Below are positions 35,440-47,060 of a DNA stretch of 64,000 nucleotides, in pieces. A program made the translations under genes and the position numbers. Below the pieces are notes generated by a model. The model did not search any database, was not told the origin of the DNA, and saw nothing but the letters and a program-made list of their open reading frames with translations. This DNA is from Liolophura sinensis (taxonomy: Eukaryota; Mollusca; Polyplacophora; Chitonida; Chitonidae). The stretch is taken from the NCBI RefSeq assembly GCF_032854445.1, contig NC_088295.1:1554501-1618500 (forward strand), in the 5' to 3' direction. Positions within the stretch are counted from its first letter, which is position 1, and each line of letters opens with the position of its first letter.

Positions 35440-35662
35440 AAAACTATAAAGTTGGTACTTGCTGCTGCCTTGCTTAGCGCTCAGCACAGCAAGGAAACAC
35501 CCCTGGTTTGGCCGGTGTCAGTATAATGTGACTAGGTTGAGTGTCATGTCTGGTGTCGTCGGAATGATACTTCAGTGGCGGCTGCACCTTGTCGTCATAT
35601 GACTGAATAATTGTTAAGTACGAGGTGAAACCCCATGCATACATACGTAAATACATACATGC
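35440..35662 (+). mobile_element. SINE family B, 3' part
   Basis: It begins within the body (AAAGTTGGTACTTGCTGCTG) and continues to GTCTGGTGTCGTCGGAATGA. The tail is CGTCATATGACTGAATAATT, GTTAAGTACGAGGTGAAACC, followed by an ACATACA-rich end. It overlaps the 5' part by about 60 bp of body sequence, so these are two copies, or one copy duplicated around R1, rather than a clean split. Confidence 0.8.
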
Positions 35663-35751
35663 ATACGACGCCTAGATTTAATAGAAGGTTGTAGACATAT
35701 GATTTCATCGAAAATCTGATAATCCATCAGCTTTTCATTTACTTATCCTGT

Positions 35752-35898
35752 CCTGTGGATGGTCCTGGGTTTCCCCCGGGCTCTTCCCGGTTTCCTCCCA
35801 CAATAATGCTAGCCGCCGTCATACAAGTGAAATATTCCTGAGTACGGCGTAAAACAACAATCGAATAAATAAATAAATAAATAAATAAAGGAATAAAG
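35752..35898 (+). mobile_element. SINE family A, 5' truncated
   Basis: It starts in the body at GTGGATGGTCCTGGGTTTCC and runs through CCCGGTTTCCTCCCACAATA, ATACAAGTGAAATATTCCTG, AGTACGGCGTAAAACAACAA and an (AAAT)n tail. The tRNA head is absent. Confidence 0.9.
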
Positions 35899-36669
35899 AA
35901 ATAAATCACTCCTGATACCGTATTGCTACCGACAAGGACTTGCAAAGTTTATAGCCATAACCAAGTTGAAATGTACTAGAGCTGACAGAATCAACACGCC
36001 TGGTATCTTCTGCGACTTTATTTACACCTTGTAGAACTCATGTCGCGGCGGCAAACGTCAGACGGCAGCACATTCGCTGAGGTGAGTGACAAGCCTGGCG
36101 ACAAGGCCACGCCTACACGATGAATTGGATAAACGTCAGAGCTGCCTGCACATTTGCGTTTTGCGAGAGAATTAAATAACTCTACAGATACGTAAAACAT
36201 ACATGTAGTTTTGCCTCTCGAATGTTCCAAATGTGCCTTGAGAAACCTTTCAAAGGTATAAGCAATTTCTTGACTATCTAACGTATGGCTTACGTTTATG
36301 TACACATTCTTAAAAAGACGCGTAACGCGTCTAAGTTGAGAGTAATCTAAGAGTTACATTATTCGCAGGTCTAAGTGACATTAAGCAATGGAAGGCCCGT
36401 GTCCACCGTGCAGTATTGCGTGTAAGTCCCTGTGTTACACGTGGGACATACTTCATCAGTGACTTGTCCAACTTGGTTTTTCTCAATGATGACCACCTTA
36501 ATTGGAAACAAGACTCAAATAAATTGATAAATAAAATAAAATACAAAATCTATGCTCATCCACATTAACATGGTAGATCAGAACACCAATCTGATCCTTG
36601 TTGGTGATCCATTTTATTGATAGGGAAGCAGGCATTTCCAGTGCCTTTCTGGGATATTTTTTTTATTTG
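35899..36669. other. Unannotated stretch
   Basis: No gene recognised. It contains the short near-palindrome AGACGCGTAACGCGTCT at 36316-36332, with two ACGCGT hexamers. Confidence 0.5.
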
Positions 36670-36775
36670 TTTGTTAATTTATTTGATCGGTGTTTTAAGG
36701 CATACTTAAGAATATTTCACTTATATGACGGTGACCAGCATTATAGTGGGGGATACGGGGCGGGGCCCTAGGGCT
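36670..36775 (-). mobile_element. SINE family A, partial
   Basis: Minus-strand tail and part of the body: ATTTATTTGATCGGTGTTTT on the plus strand, then CTTAAGAATATTTCACTTAT, ATGACGG and CAGCATTATAGTGGG. The head is missing. Confidence 0.85.
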
Positions 36776-38500
36776 TTCTGGGATGGGTTTAATTAAAGGT
36801 GTTCAGCAGTTAACTTGAAAACTCCGGGCAATGTAAAGCTGCAAGTGATCATAAAAACGTGTTGACGACGGAGGGGATACGTGCTTATTACACTAACCTA
36901 ACATTAGTTAAGCTTACACTAACAGAGATTTTACTCCATGGCATCTCCAAAATTAGGCCTTTGGATAAACGGAGAGCTGGTCTCCTAAAAGTGCCGACCA
37001 TGCCCTCTAATGACATACTGCTTATTATCTCGGCGATCCATTTACCTTCTGCAATCTTCTGGTGTACGAACTTTGCTCAGAGTTATCCCCCGTGACGACC
37101 ACAGCGGCGATGTTCCGGCTCTTTGACTGAGATGATCGGACTTCCTGTTATCCTATGGGTCGACCCTGGAGATTACTGAAGGCCAAGCGTGGATCAGGGG
37201 CCGGTGTGTGATGCGTGCTGCTTGCCACGTATCCAACACTAGCCCCAGTCCGACCAGGGTATGCAAACGGTTAGATACAATCAGGATTGAATCTCAGCTA
37301 ATGTAATGTTCTGCGCCATTAAGTTTCAGGGGCGAGTTTTCGGCGGCTGCTCGGAATGACTCGTGACGAATTTCCGAATGACATTTTATGAAATTTCTGA
37401 CTAATCTAATTAATTACAGGGATTGTGCTGGTTTATCAGGACTTGGTCGACCAATTAGAGAATGGCCTTACTGTCGTCAGATTACCGAGGCTCTAAGCGA
37501 CTATACAAAACGCCGACGTTAATACCAAGTTATTAAGCTGGTGTAATTAATAACAACTCTTTGATCCCCAGTGGTTGGCGCGCCCCTCCCTGACCTCACG
37601 ACTCTAACCTGCGGCACATCCAAGTCCGATTTCAACAATAATCTGATGGCCATCTCTTGGTGAGTTCAAAACCCGGCCTACAGACCACGCTACACAAGGC
37701 CTCATTATAAAAGTCTCATAATGCATGAGGGTAGGCTGAAAATCGTTTCTCTTTGTTGGTGATCTGGTTCCACAAAGCTGTCAAGCTGTATTTCTGTTTT
37801 CGCGGGGAGACGAACGCTAGGCTGTGTACATCTCCACTTCGGCTCTGTTGGGACGGAAGATGAATTGTTTGGTGGTGAGGTGTTGACTCAATGCGGATAA
37901 CGTTGCGATTCAAGCTCCGATAGCCTGCGTTCTTGGACATGAGGTCAGAGGTCACCGCTGTGATATAGCCCCTTATTTATCACCTTATATCCATTATTGT
38001 ACATCTGAAGACGCCGCTGCCTTATATACATTCATCATATCATATCTATCCTCTGTGCATGTGCTGTGGACAATACAATATGCTGATGTAGAGATTTCGC
38101 CTCCAGATTTCGCTTCCAGATCTATCAAACTTTCATGTGTTACTCCCAGGGGGTAAGGTTTGTTTTAATGCAGCGTTTTTATGAGGCGTCAGAGTAAGTT
38201 CCATTTCAATCAAGCTGCTGTGATGAGATAACATATCGGATCTGACCTATTCTGGGACTGATTTGATGCGTTATTATGACAGTGATGGACTGAACATTAC
38301 TCCGATTACACGCGTATGGCCGCGCGATGTCTAGACGATGCAGGAACCATTCAAAGCGCGTCTCGGCGGCGGGTAGAGGGTTAATGACCTCGCACTGTAT
38401 ATACTGGGCTATTTTATACACAGAGAATCCTTGCCAACATTCCGCTCATGTAATTACCGGCTATATCTGCCGGAGAAGTGGAGAAAAGTTCAGAAATTCG
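36776..38500. other. Unannotated stretch
   Basis: Unique-looking DNA with no recognised exon, RNA or repeat. Small open frames lack domain signatures. Confidence 0.45.
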
Positions 38501-38502
38501 AC

Positions 38503-38612
38503 CCGGCTGAAGTATGACCTCCGGATAAGTCATGACCTCCGGATGAATTACGACCTCGGATGAATCCTGACCTCCGGACGAATCATGACCTCCGGACGAA
38601 TCCTGCTCTGAT
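38503..38612. repeat. 18-bp tandem repeat (6 copies)
   Basis: Units of CATGACCTCCGGACGAAT type (variants TATGACCTCCGGATAAGT, TACGACCTCGGATGAAT), period about 18 bp. Confidence 0.88.
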
Positions 38613-38679
38613 GTTCAAAAACACCTGTCATCCTGCCTTTATGTTAGCCAAGAAGAAAATGTCTGGAATGCCACAAACC

Positions 38680-39410
38680 AACCCCACAAACCATGAGCAC
38701 AAACCATAAGCACAAACCGACAGCATAAGCCAACACTATAAACCAGCACCACGTAACCATCAGCACAAACCAACACCACATTCCATCAGCACAAACCAAC
38801 ACCATATAACCATCAGCACAAACCAACACGACAAACCATCAGCACAAACCAACAGCACAGACTGGTGCTATAAACCAACAGCACATAACCATCAGCACAA
38901 ACCAACAAGGCACACCATTAGCACAAACCAACAGCACAGACTAGTGTCACAAACCAACAGCACATACTAGTATCATAAACCAACAGCACAGACTGGTGCC
39001 ACAAACCATCAGCACAGATTAGTGTCACAAACCAACACCACATTCAATCAGCACCAACCAACAGCACAGTTTGGTACCACAAACCAACAGCACAGTCTGG
39101 TGCCACATACCATCAGCATAAGCCAACACTACAAACCAAAACCACATTCCATCAGCACAAACCAACACCAAAAATCAACAACGCAAACCATTAGTACAAA
39201 CCAATACCACAAACCAACATCACGAAACCATCAGCACAGACTAGTGCCACAAACCACCAGCACAAATCATCACTACAAAGAACCCCAACCCATCAGCATA
39301 AACATGCACCACATTTTAACCAAAACCATTCACCAAGGCCACAAACTAACACCACGAACCATCAACACAGAATAATATGAAAAAATCAACACCACAATTC
39401 AACACCACAA
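38680..39410. repeat. Degenerate ACCA/AGCACA-rich repeat
   Basis: Loose tandem words such as ACCATCAGCACAAACCAACA and GCACAGACTGGTGCCACAAA, with unit lengths of about 15-20 bp and a longer irregular order. A 117-codon plus-strand frame (Q/T/S/N-rich) follows from composition. Confidence 0.85.
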
Positions 39411-41366
39411 ATGATCAGTGAGCAGTATGGCAACATAACGTGATGAGTCATGTGGTGTAAGTCTGGTCCACGATGAGCAATATGGCAACATGACGTGGTT
39501 AATTATATGGTGTAGGTCTGGCCCACAGAAAGCAATATTGCACCATAACGTGATGAGTCATGTGGTGTAGGTCTGGTCCACGGTGAGCAATATGGCAACA
39601 TGACGTGGTTAGTTATATGGTGTAGGTCTGGTCCACGGAAAGCAATATGGCACCATAACGTGATGAGTCATGTGGTGTAGGTCTGGTCCACGGAAACACA
39701 ACGTGGTGAGTTATGTCATGTAGGTCTGGTCCACAGTGAGTAGTATGGCAACATAACGTGATGAGTTATGTCATGTAGGTCTGGTCCACGGTGAGCAGTA
39801 TGGCAACACAACGTGGTGAGTTATGTCATGTAGGTCTGGTTCAGGCTGAGCAGTATGGCAACACAACGTGGTGAGTTATGTCATGTAGGTCTGGTCCACA
39901 GTGAGTAGTATAGCAACATAACGTGATGAGTCATGTGGTGTAAGTCTGGTCCATACTGAGCAATATGGCAACATGACGTGGTGAATCATGTGGTGTAGGT
40001 CTGGTCCACGGAAAGCAATATAGCAACATAACGTGGTGAGGTATGTCATGTAGGTTTGGTCCACGGAAAGCAATATGGCAACATGACGTGGTTAGTTATA
40101 TGGTGTAGGTCTGATCCACGGTGAGCAATAAGGCAACATAAAGTTGTGAGCTGTGTGGTCTCGGTCTGGTCCATGCTGAGCAGTATGGCATCATAACGCG
40201 GTGAGTCATGTCATGTAGGTCTGGTCCATGAATAGCGATATGGCACCATAACGTGGTGATTTATGTCATGTAGGTCTGGTCCACAGTGAGCAGTATGGCA
40301 ACACAACGTGGTTAGTTATATGGTGTAGGTCTGATCCACGGTGAGCAATATGGCAACATAAAGGGTGAGCTGTGTGGTCTGGGTCTGGTCCATGCTGAGC
40401 AGTATGGCAACATAACGTGGTGAGTTATGTGGTGTAGGTCTAGTTCACACTGAGCAGTATGGCAACACAACGTGGTGAGTTATGTCATGTAGGTCTGGTC
40501 CACAGTGAGTAGTATGGCAACATAACGTGATGAGTTATGTGGTGTAAGTCTGGTCCATACTGAGCAATATGGCAACATGACGTAGTGAGTTATGTCATGT
40601 AGGTCTGGTCCACAGTGAGCAGTATGGCAACATAAAGTGGTGAGCTGTGTGGTCCGGGTCTGGTCCATGCTGAGCAGTATGGTAGCAAACCGCGGTGAGT
40701 TAAGTTATGTAGGTCTGGTACATGAATAGCGATATGGCACCATAACATCGTGAGTTATGCCATGTAGGTCTGAGCAATATTGCGACATGACGCGGTTAGT
40801 TATGTGGTGTAGGTCTGGTCCACGAATAACAATATGGCACCATAACGTGAAGAGTTACGTCATGTAGGTCTGGTCCACCGTGAGCAGTATGGCAGCAAAA
40901 CGCGGTGAGTTATGTCATGTAGGTCTGGTCCATGAATAGCGATATGGCACCATAACGTGGGGAGTTATGTCATGTAGGTCTGGTCCTCGGTGAGAATTAA
41001 GGCAACAAAACGCGGTGAGTTATGTCATGTAGGTCTGGTCCAGGGTGAGCAGTATGGCAACATAATGTGGTGAATTATTTGATGTAGGTCTGGTCCACGA
41101 ATAACGATATGGCAACATAACGTGGTGAGTTATGTCATGTAGGTCTGGTCCTCGGTGAACAGTATGGCAACATAACGTGATGAGTCATGTGGTGTAAGTC
41201 TGGCCCACAGAAAGCAATATGGCAACACGACGTGGTTAGTTATATGGTGTAGATCTGGTCCACGGTGAGCAATATGGCAACATAAAGTTGTCAGCTGTGT
41301 GGTCTGGGTCTGGTCCATGCTGAGCAGTATGGCAATATAACGTGGTGAGTTATGTGGTGACATAGC
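39411..41366. repeat. 55-bp minisatellite (about 35 copies)
   Basis: Units contain TGAGCAGTATGGCAACATAA, CGTGGTGAGTTATGTCATGT and AGGTCTGGTCCACGG, period about 55 bp. Two main variants, GTTATGTCATGTAGG and GTCATGTGGTGTAAG, alternate in blocks. Confidence 0.94.
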
Positions 41367-41612
41367 CTCGCGTAAGCAGGGCTCTCTCAGCATAATGGTG
41401 TTATTGTTTGTGGCATTGCTTGATGTAAGCAGGATTGGTTTCAGTATAATTGTCATTGTTTTTGACATTGCCTGGTCTCAGCAGGATCGACACGGCATAA
41501 TGGTGTCACTGTTTTTGGCATTGCCTGGTATCAGCAGGATGGTCTCAACATAAAGGTAATGTTCTTTGTTGCATTGCCTGGCACTGGTTTCATTGTTTGT
41601 GACATTGCCTGG
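41367..41612. repeat. About 57-bp tandem repeat (4 copies)
   Basis: Units of GTTTTTGGCATTGCCTGGTA, TCAGCAGGATGG and CATAATGGTGTCATT-type sequence. It lies exactly between the 55-bp and 54-bp arrays and resembles neither. Confidence 0.82.
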
Positions 41613-44600
41613 TGTCAGCTCTCCTATTTGTGTTTGGGTCTCTCTGTTTGAGTATACCATTGACAACAACTACTCTCCTATTTGTGTTTGAGTTTCTCTG
41701 TTTCAGTATTCCATTGACGACAACTACTCTACTATTTGTGTTTCGGCGTTTGAGTATGCTAGTTACGACCACTAAACACCTTTTTGTCATTCTGTGTTTG
41801 AGTATGCCAGTAACGACAACTATTGTCCTATATGTGTTTCTGTGTTTGAGTATGCCAGTAAGGTCAGCTACTTTCCTATTTGTGTTTGGGTTTCTTTGTT
41901 TGAGTTTGCCAGTGACGACAACTACTTTCCTATTTGTGTTTCTGTGTTTTAATATGTCAGTGAAGACAACTACTCTCCTATTTGTGTTTGTGTTTCTGTG
42001 TTTGAGTGTGCAAGTGACGACAACTACTCTCCTGTCTGTGTTTCTGTGTTTGAGTTTGCCAGTAACGACAACTACTCACCCTTTTGTGTTTCTGTGTTTG
42101 AGTATGCCAGTAACGACAACTACCCTCCTATTTGTGTTTGGGTTTCTCTGTTTGAGTATGCCAGTAACGACAACTACTCTCCTATTTGTGTGTTGTGTTT
42201 GAGTATGTCAGGGACGACAACTACTCTCCTATTTGTGTTTGTGTTTCTGTGTTTGAGTATGCCAGTGACGACAATTATTCTCCTAATTATGTTTGGTTGT
42301 CTGTGTGTAAATATACCAGTGATGACAGCTACTCTCCTATTGTGTTTGTGTTTCTGTGTTTGAGTATGCCAGTAACGACAACTACTCACCTTTTTGTGTT
42401 TCTGTGTTTGAGTATGCCAGTAACGACAACTACCCTCCTATTTGTGTTTGGGTTTCTGTGTTTGAGTATGCCAGTAACGACAAATACTCTCCTATTTGTG
42501 TGTGTTTTTCTCTGTTTAAGTATGCCAGTAACGACAACTACTCTCCTATTTGTGTGTGTTTTTCTCTGTTTGAGTATGCCAGTAACGACAACTACTCTCC
42601 TATTTGTGTGTGTTTTTCTCTTTTTGAGTATGCCAGTGACGACAAATACTCTCCTATTTGTATTTGGGTTTCTGTGTTTAAGTATGCCAGCAACGACATC
42701 TACTCTTCTATTTCTGTTTATGTTTCTGTGTTTGAATATGCCAGTGACGACAACTGCTCTCCTGTTTGTGTTAGGCTATTAGTGTATGAGTATGCCACTA
42801 ACAAAAACTACTGTCCTTTTTGTGTTTGGGTTTCTGTGCCAGTAACGACAAGTACTCCCCTATTTGTGTTTGGGTTTCTCTCCTTCAGTTTGCAGTAACG
42901 ACAACTATTTTCCTGTTTGTGTTTGGATTTCTCGGTTTAAGTATGCCAGTTACGACAACTGCTCTCCTATTTCTCTTTGCCTTTCCCTGTTTGAGTATGC
43001 CAGTGACGACAACTACTTTCCTATTTTTGTTTGGGTTTCTGTGTTTGAGTATGCCAGTAACAACAACTACTGTCCTATTCGTGTTTGTGTTTCTCTGTTT
43101 GAGTGTTACAGTGACGACAACTACTCTCCTATTTGTCTTTATGTTTGTGCCTTTGAGTATGCCAGTAACGACAACTACTCTCCTATTTGTGTTTGGGTTT
43201 CTGTGTTTGAGTATGCCAGTAACGACAACTACTCTCTTATTTGTGTTTCTGTGTTTGAGTATGCCAATAACGACAACTTCAGTCCTATTTGTGCTTGTGT
43301 TTCGCTGTTTGAAAGTGATGACAGCTACTCTCCTACTTGTGTTTGTGTTTTTTCTGTGTGTAATTATGCCAGTGATGACAAATACTCTCCTATTTGTGTT
43401 TGGGTTTCTGTGTTTGAGTATGCCAGTAACGACAAATACTGTCCTATTTGTGTTTGGGTTTCTGTGTTTGAGTATGCCAGTAACGACAACTACTCTCTTA
43501 TTTTTGTTTGGGTTTCTGTCTTTGAGTATGTCAGAAACGACAATTACTCTCATATTTGTTTTTCTGTGTTTGAGTATGCCAGTGACTACAACTACCCTCC
43601 TATTTGTTTTTGAGTTTCTGTGTTTGAGAATGCCTGTAACGGCAACTACTCTCCTATTTGTGTTTGTGTTTCTCAGTTTGAGTATGCCAGTAACGACAAC
43701 TACTGTCCTATTTGTGTTTGGGTTTCTCAGTTTGAGTATGACAGTTACGACAACTACTCTCCTATTTGTGTTTGTGTTTCTGTGTTTTAGTATGCCAGTG
43801 ACGACAACTATTCTCCTAGGTATGTTTGTGTGTCTGTGTGTGAGTATACCAGTGATGACAGCTACTCTCCTGTTTGTGTTTCTGTGTTTGAGTATGCCAG
43901 TCAGAAAAAATTAAAATCCTATTGTCTGTGTGTTTCTGTGTTTATGTATGCCTGTGACGACAACTACTATCTTATTTGTCTTTGTGTTTCTGAGTTTCAG
44001 TACGCAATAAACGACAACTACTCTGCTATTTGTGTTTGTGTTTCTGTGTTTGAGTATGCCAGTAACGACAACTACTCTCTTATTTGTGTTTCTGTGTTTG
44101 AGTATGCCAATAACGACAACTTCAGTCCTATTTGTGCTTGTGTTTCGCTGTTTGAAAGTGATGATAGCTACTATCCTACTTGTGTTTGTGTTTTTTGTGT
44201 GTAATTATGCCAGTGATGACAAGTATTTGTGTTTGTGTTTCTGTGTTTGAGTATGCCAGTGATGACAAATACTGTCCTATTTGTGTTTGGGTTTCTGTGT
44301 TTGAGTATGCCAGTGACGACAAATACTGTCCTATTTGTGTTTGGGTTTCTGTGTTTGAGTATGCCAGTAACGACAAATACTGTCCTATTTGTGTTTGGGT
44401 TTCTGTGTTTGAGTATGCCAGTAACGACAACTACTCTCTTATTTTTGTTTGGGTTTCTGTCTTTGAGTATGTCAGAAACGACAATTACTCTCATATTTGT
44501 TTTTCTGTGTTTGAGTATGCCAGTGACTACAACTACCCTCCTATTTGTTTTTGAGTTTCTGTGTTTGAGAATGCCTGTAACGGCAACTACTCTCCTATTT

Positions 44601-47060
44601 GTGTTTGTGTTTCTCAGTTTGAGTATGCCAGTAACGACAACTACTGTCCTATTTGTGTTTGGGTTTCTCTTTTTGAGTTTGCGGTAACGACAACTACTCT
44701 CCTGTTTGTGTTTGGGTTTCTCAGTTTGAGTATGACAGTTACGGCAACTACTCTCCTATTTGCGTTTGTGTTTCTGTGTTTTAGTATGCCAGTGACGACA
44801 ACTATTCTCCTAGGTATGTTTGTGTGTCTGTGTGTGAGTATACCAGTGATGACAGCTACTCTCCTGTTTGTGTTTCTGTGTTTGAGTATGCCAGTCAGAA
44901 AAAATTAAAATCCTATTTGTCTGTGTGTTTCTGTGTTTATGTATGCCTGTGACGACAACTACTATCTTATTTGTCTTTGTGTTTCTGAGTTTGAGTACGC
45001 AATAAACGACAACTTCTCTGCTATTTGTGTTTGTGTTTCTATGTTTGAGTACGCAATAAACGACAACTACTCTCCTATTTGTGTTTGTGTTTCTGTGTTT
45101 GAGTATGCCAGTGATGACAGTTACCCACCTATTTGTGTTTGTGTTTCTGTGCGTAAGTATGCCAGTGATGACAAGTATTTGTGTTTGTGTTTCTGTGTTT
45201 GAGTATGCAAGTGACGACAACTATTTTCCTAGTTATGTTTGTGTGTCTATGAGTGAGTATGCCATTGACGACAACTACTCTCCTATTTGTGTTTGGGTTT
45301 CTGTTTTTGAGTATTCCAGTGACGACAACTACTGTCCTTTTTGTGTTTGTGCTTCTGTGTTTGAGTATGTCAGAAACGACAACTACTCTCATATTTGTGT
45401 TTCTGTGTTTGAGTATGCCAGTGACTACAACTACCCTCCTATTTGTTTTTGGGCTTTTCTTGTTTGAATAAGCCAGTGACGACAACTACTCTCCTATTTG
45501 TGCTTTGGTTTCTGTGTTTGAGTATGCCAGTGATGACAACTACTCTTTTAACTGTGTTTAGGTTTCTCTGTTTGAATATGCCAGTAACAACAGCTACTTT
45601 TTTGTGCTTTTGTTTCTGTGTTTGAGTATGCCAGTAACAACAGCTACTCTCCTATTTGTGTTTGTGTTTCTCTGTTTGAGTATGCCAGTAACGACAAATA
45701 CTGTCCTATTTGTGTTTGGGTTTCTGTGTTTGAGTATGCCAGTAACGCAAATACTCTCCTATTTGTGTTAGGGTTTCTGTGTTTGAGTATGCCAGTAACG
45801 ACAACTACTGTCCTGTTTGTGTTTGGGTTTTTGTGTTTGAGTATGCCAGTAACAACAGGTACTCTGCTATTTGTGTTAGGGTTTCTGTGTTTGAGTATGC
45901 AAGGAACGACAACTACTGTCCTATTTGTGTTAGGGTTTCTGTGTTTGAGGATGCCAGGAACGACAACTACTCTCCTATTTGTGTTTCTGTGTCTGATGCC
46001 AGTAATGACAACTACTCTCCTATTTTTGTTTGGATTTGTGTTTTTGAACATGCCAGTGACGACAAATACTCTCCTATTTATGTTTGTGTTTCCCTGTCTG
46101 AGTATGCCAGTGACGACAACTACCCTCCTATTTGTGTTAGGGTTTCTGTGTTTGAGTATGCCAGTAACGACAAATACTGTCCTTTTTGTGTTAGGGTTTC
46201 TGTGTTTGAGTATGCCAGTAACGACAAATACTGTCCTTTTTGTGTTTGTGTTTCAGTGTTTGAGTAGGCCAGTAACGACAAATACTGCCCTATTTGTGTT
46301 AGGGTTTCTGTGTTTGAGTATGCCAGTAACGACAAATACTGTCTTTTTTGTGTTAGGGTTTCTGTGTTTGAGTATGCCAGTAACGACAAATACTGTCCTA
46401 TTTGTGTTAGGGTTTCTGTGTTTGAGTATGCCAGTGACGACAACTACTGTCCTATTTGTGTTTGGGTTTCTGTGTTTGAGTATGCCAGTAACGACAAATA
46501 CTGTCCTTTTTGTGTTAGGGTTTCTGTGTTTGAGTATGCCAGTAACGACAAATACTGTCCTTTTTGTGTTAGGGTTTCTGTGTTTGAGTATGCCAGTAAC
46601 GACAAATACTGCCCTATTTGTGTCAGGGTTTCTCTGTTTGAGTATGCCAGTGACGACAACTACCCTCCTATTTGTGTTAGGGTTTCTGTGTTTGAGTATG
46701 CCAGTAACGACAAATACTGTCCTATTTGTGTTTGGGTTTCTGTGTTTGAGTATGCCAGTAACGACAAATACTCTCCTATTTGTGTTAGGGTTTCTGTGTT
46801 TGAGTATGCCAGTAACGGCAAATACTGTCCTATTTTTGTTAGGATTTCTCTGTTTGAGTATGCCAGTAACGACAAATACTCTCCTATTTGTGTTAGGGTT
46901 TCTGTGTTTGAGAATGCCAGTAACGACAACTACTCTCCTATTTGTGTTAGGATTTGTGTACTTGGGTATCCCAGTGATGACAATGACACTCCTATTTATG
47001 TTTGTGTTTCTGTGTATTCTTTTGATGACAACGTTTCTCCTATTTTGAGCATATCTTGTC
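41613..47060. repeat. 54-bp minisatellite of about 5.4 kb (about 100 copies)
   Basis: Units contain CTGTGTTTGAGTATGCCAGT, AACGACAACTACTCTCCTAT and TTGTGTTTGGGTTT, 54 bp long, with 48-bp variants lacking a GGTTT/TGTTT stretch. Because 54 is 18 codons, frames stay open on both strands. The longest is 476 codons (45618-47048), opening with GTG and reading VLGFLCLSMPVTTNTVLF again and again. Indels shift between frames along the array. Variants cluster regionally (TTAGGGTTT mostly to the right). A higher-order duplication of about 0.85-1 kb is present. I treat it as noncoding satellite-like DNA. Confidence 0.95.

Noticed and set aside
42820-43914. 364-codon open frame and its neighbours in the 54-bp array
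   Set aside because: Same cause: stop-free repeat units of 18 codons with frame changes along the array.
45618-47048. 476-codon open frame
   Set aside because: It is the 54-bp repeat read in one frame, starts with GTG, and the same DNA is open in other frames and on the other strand. No splice or domain evidence.
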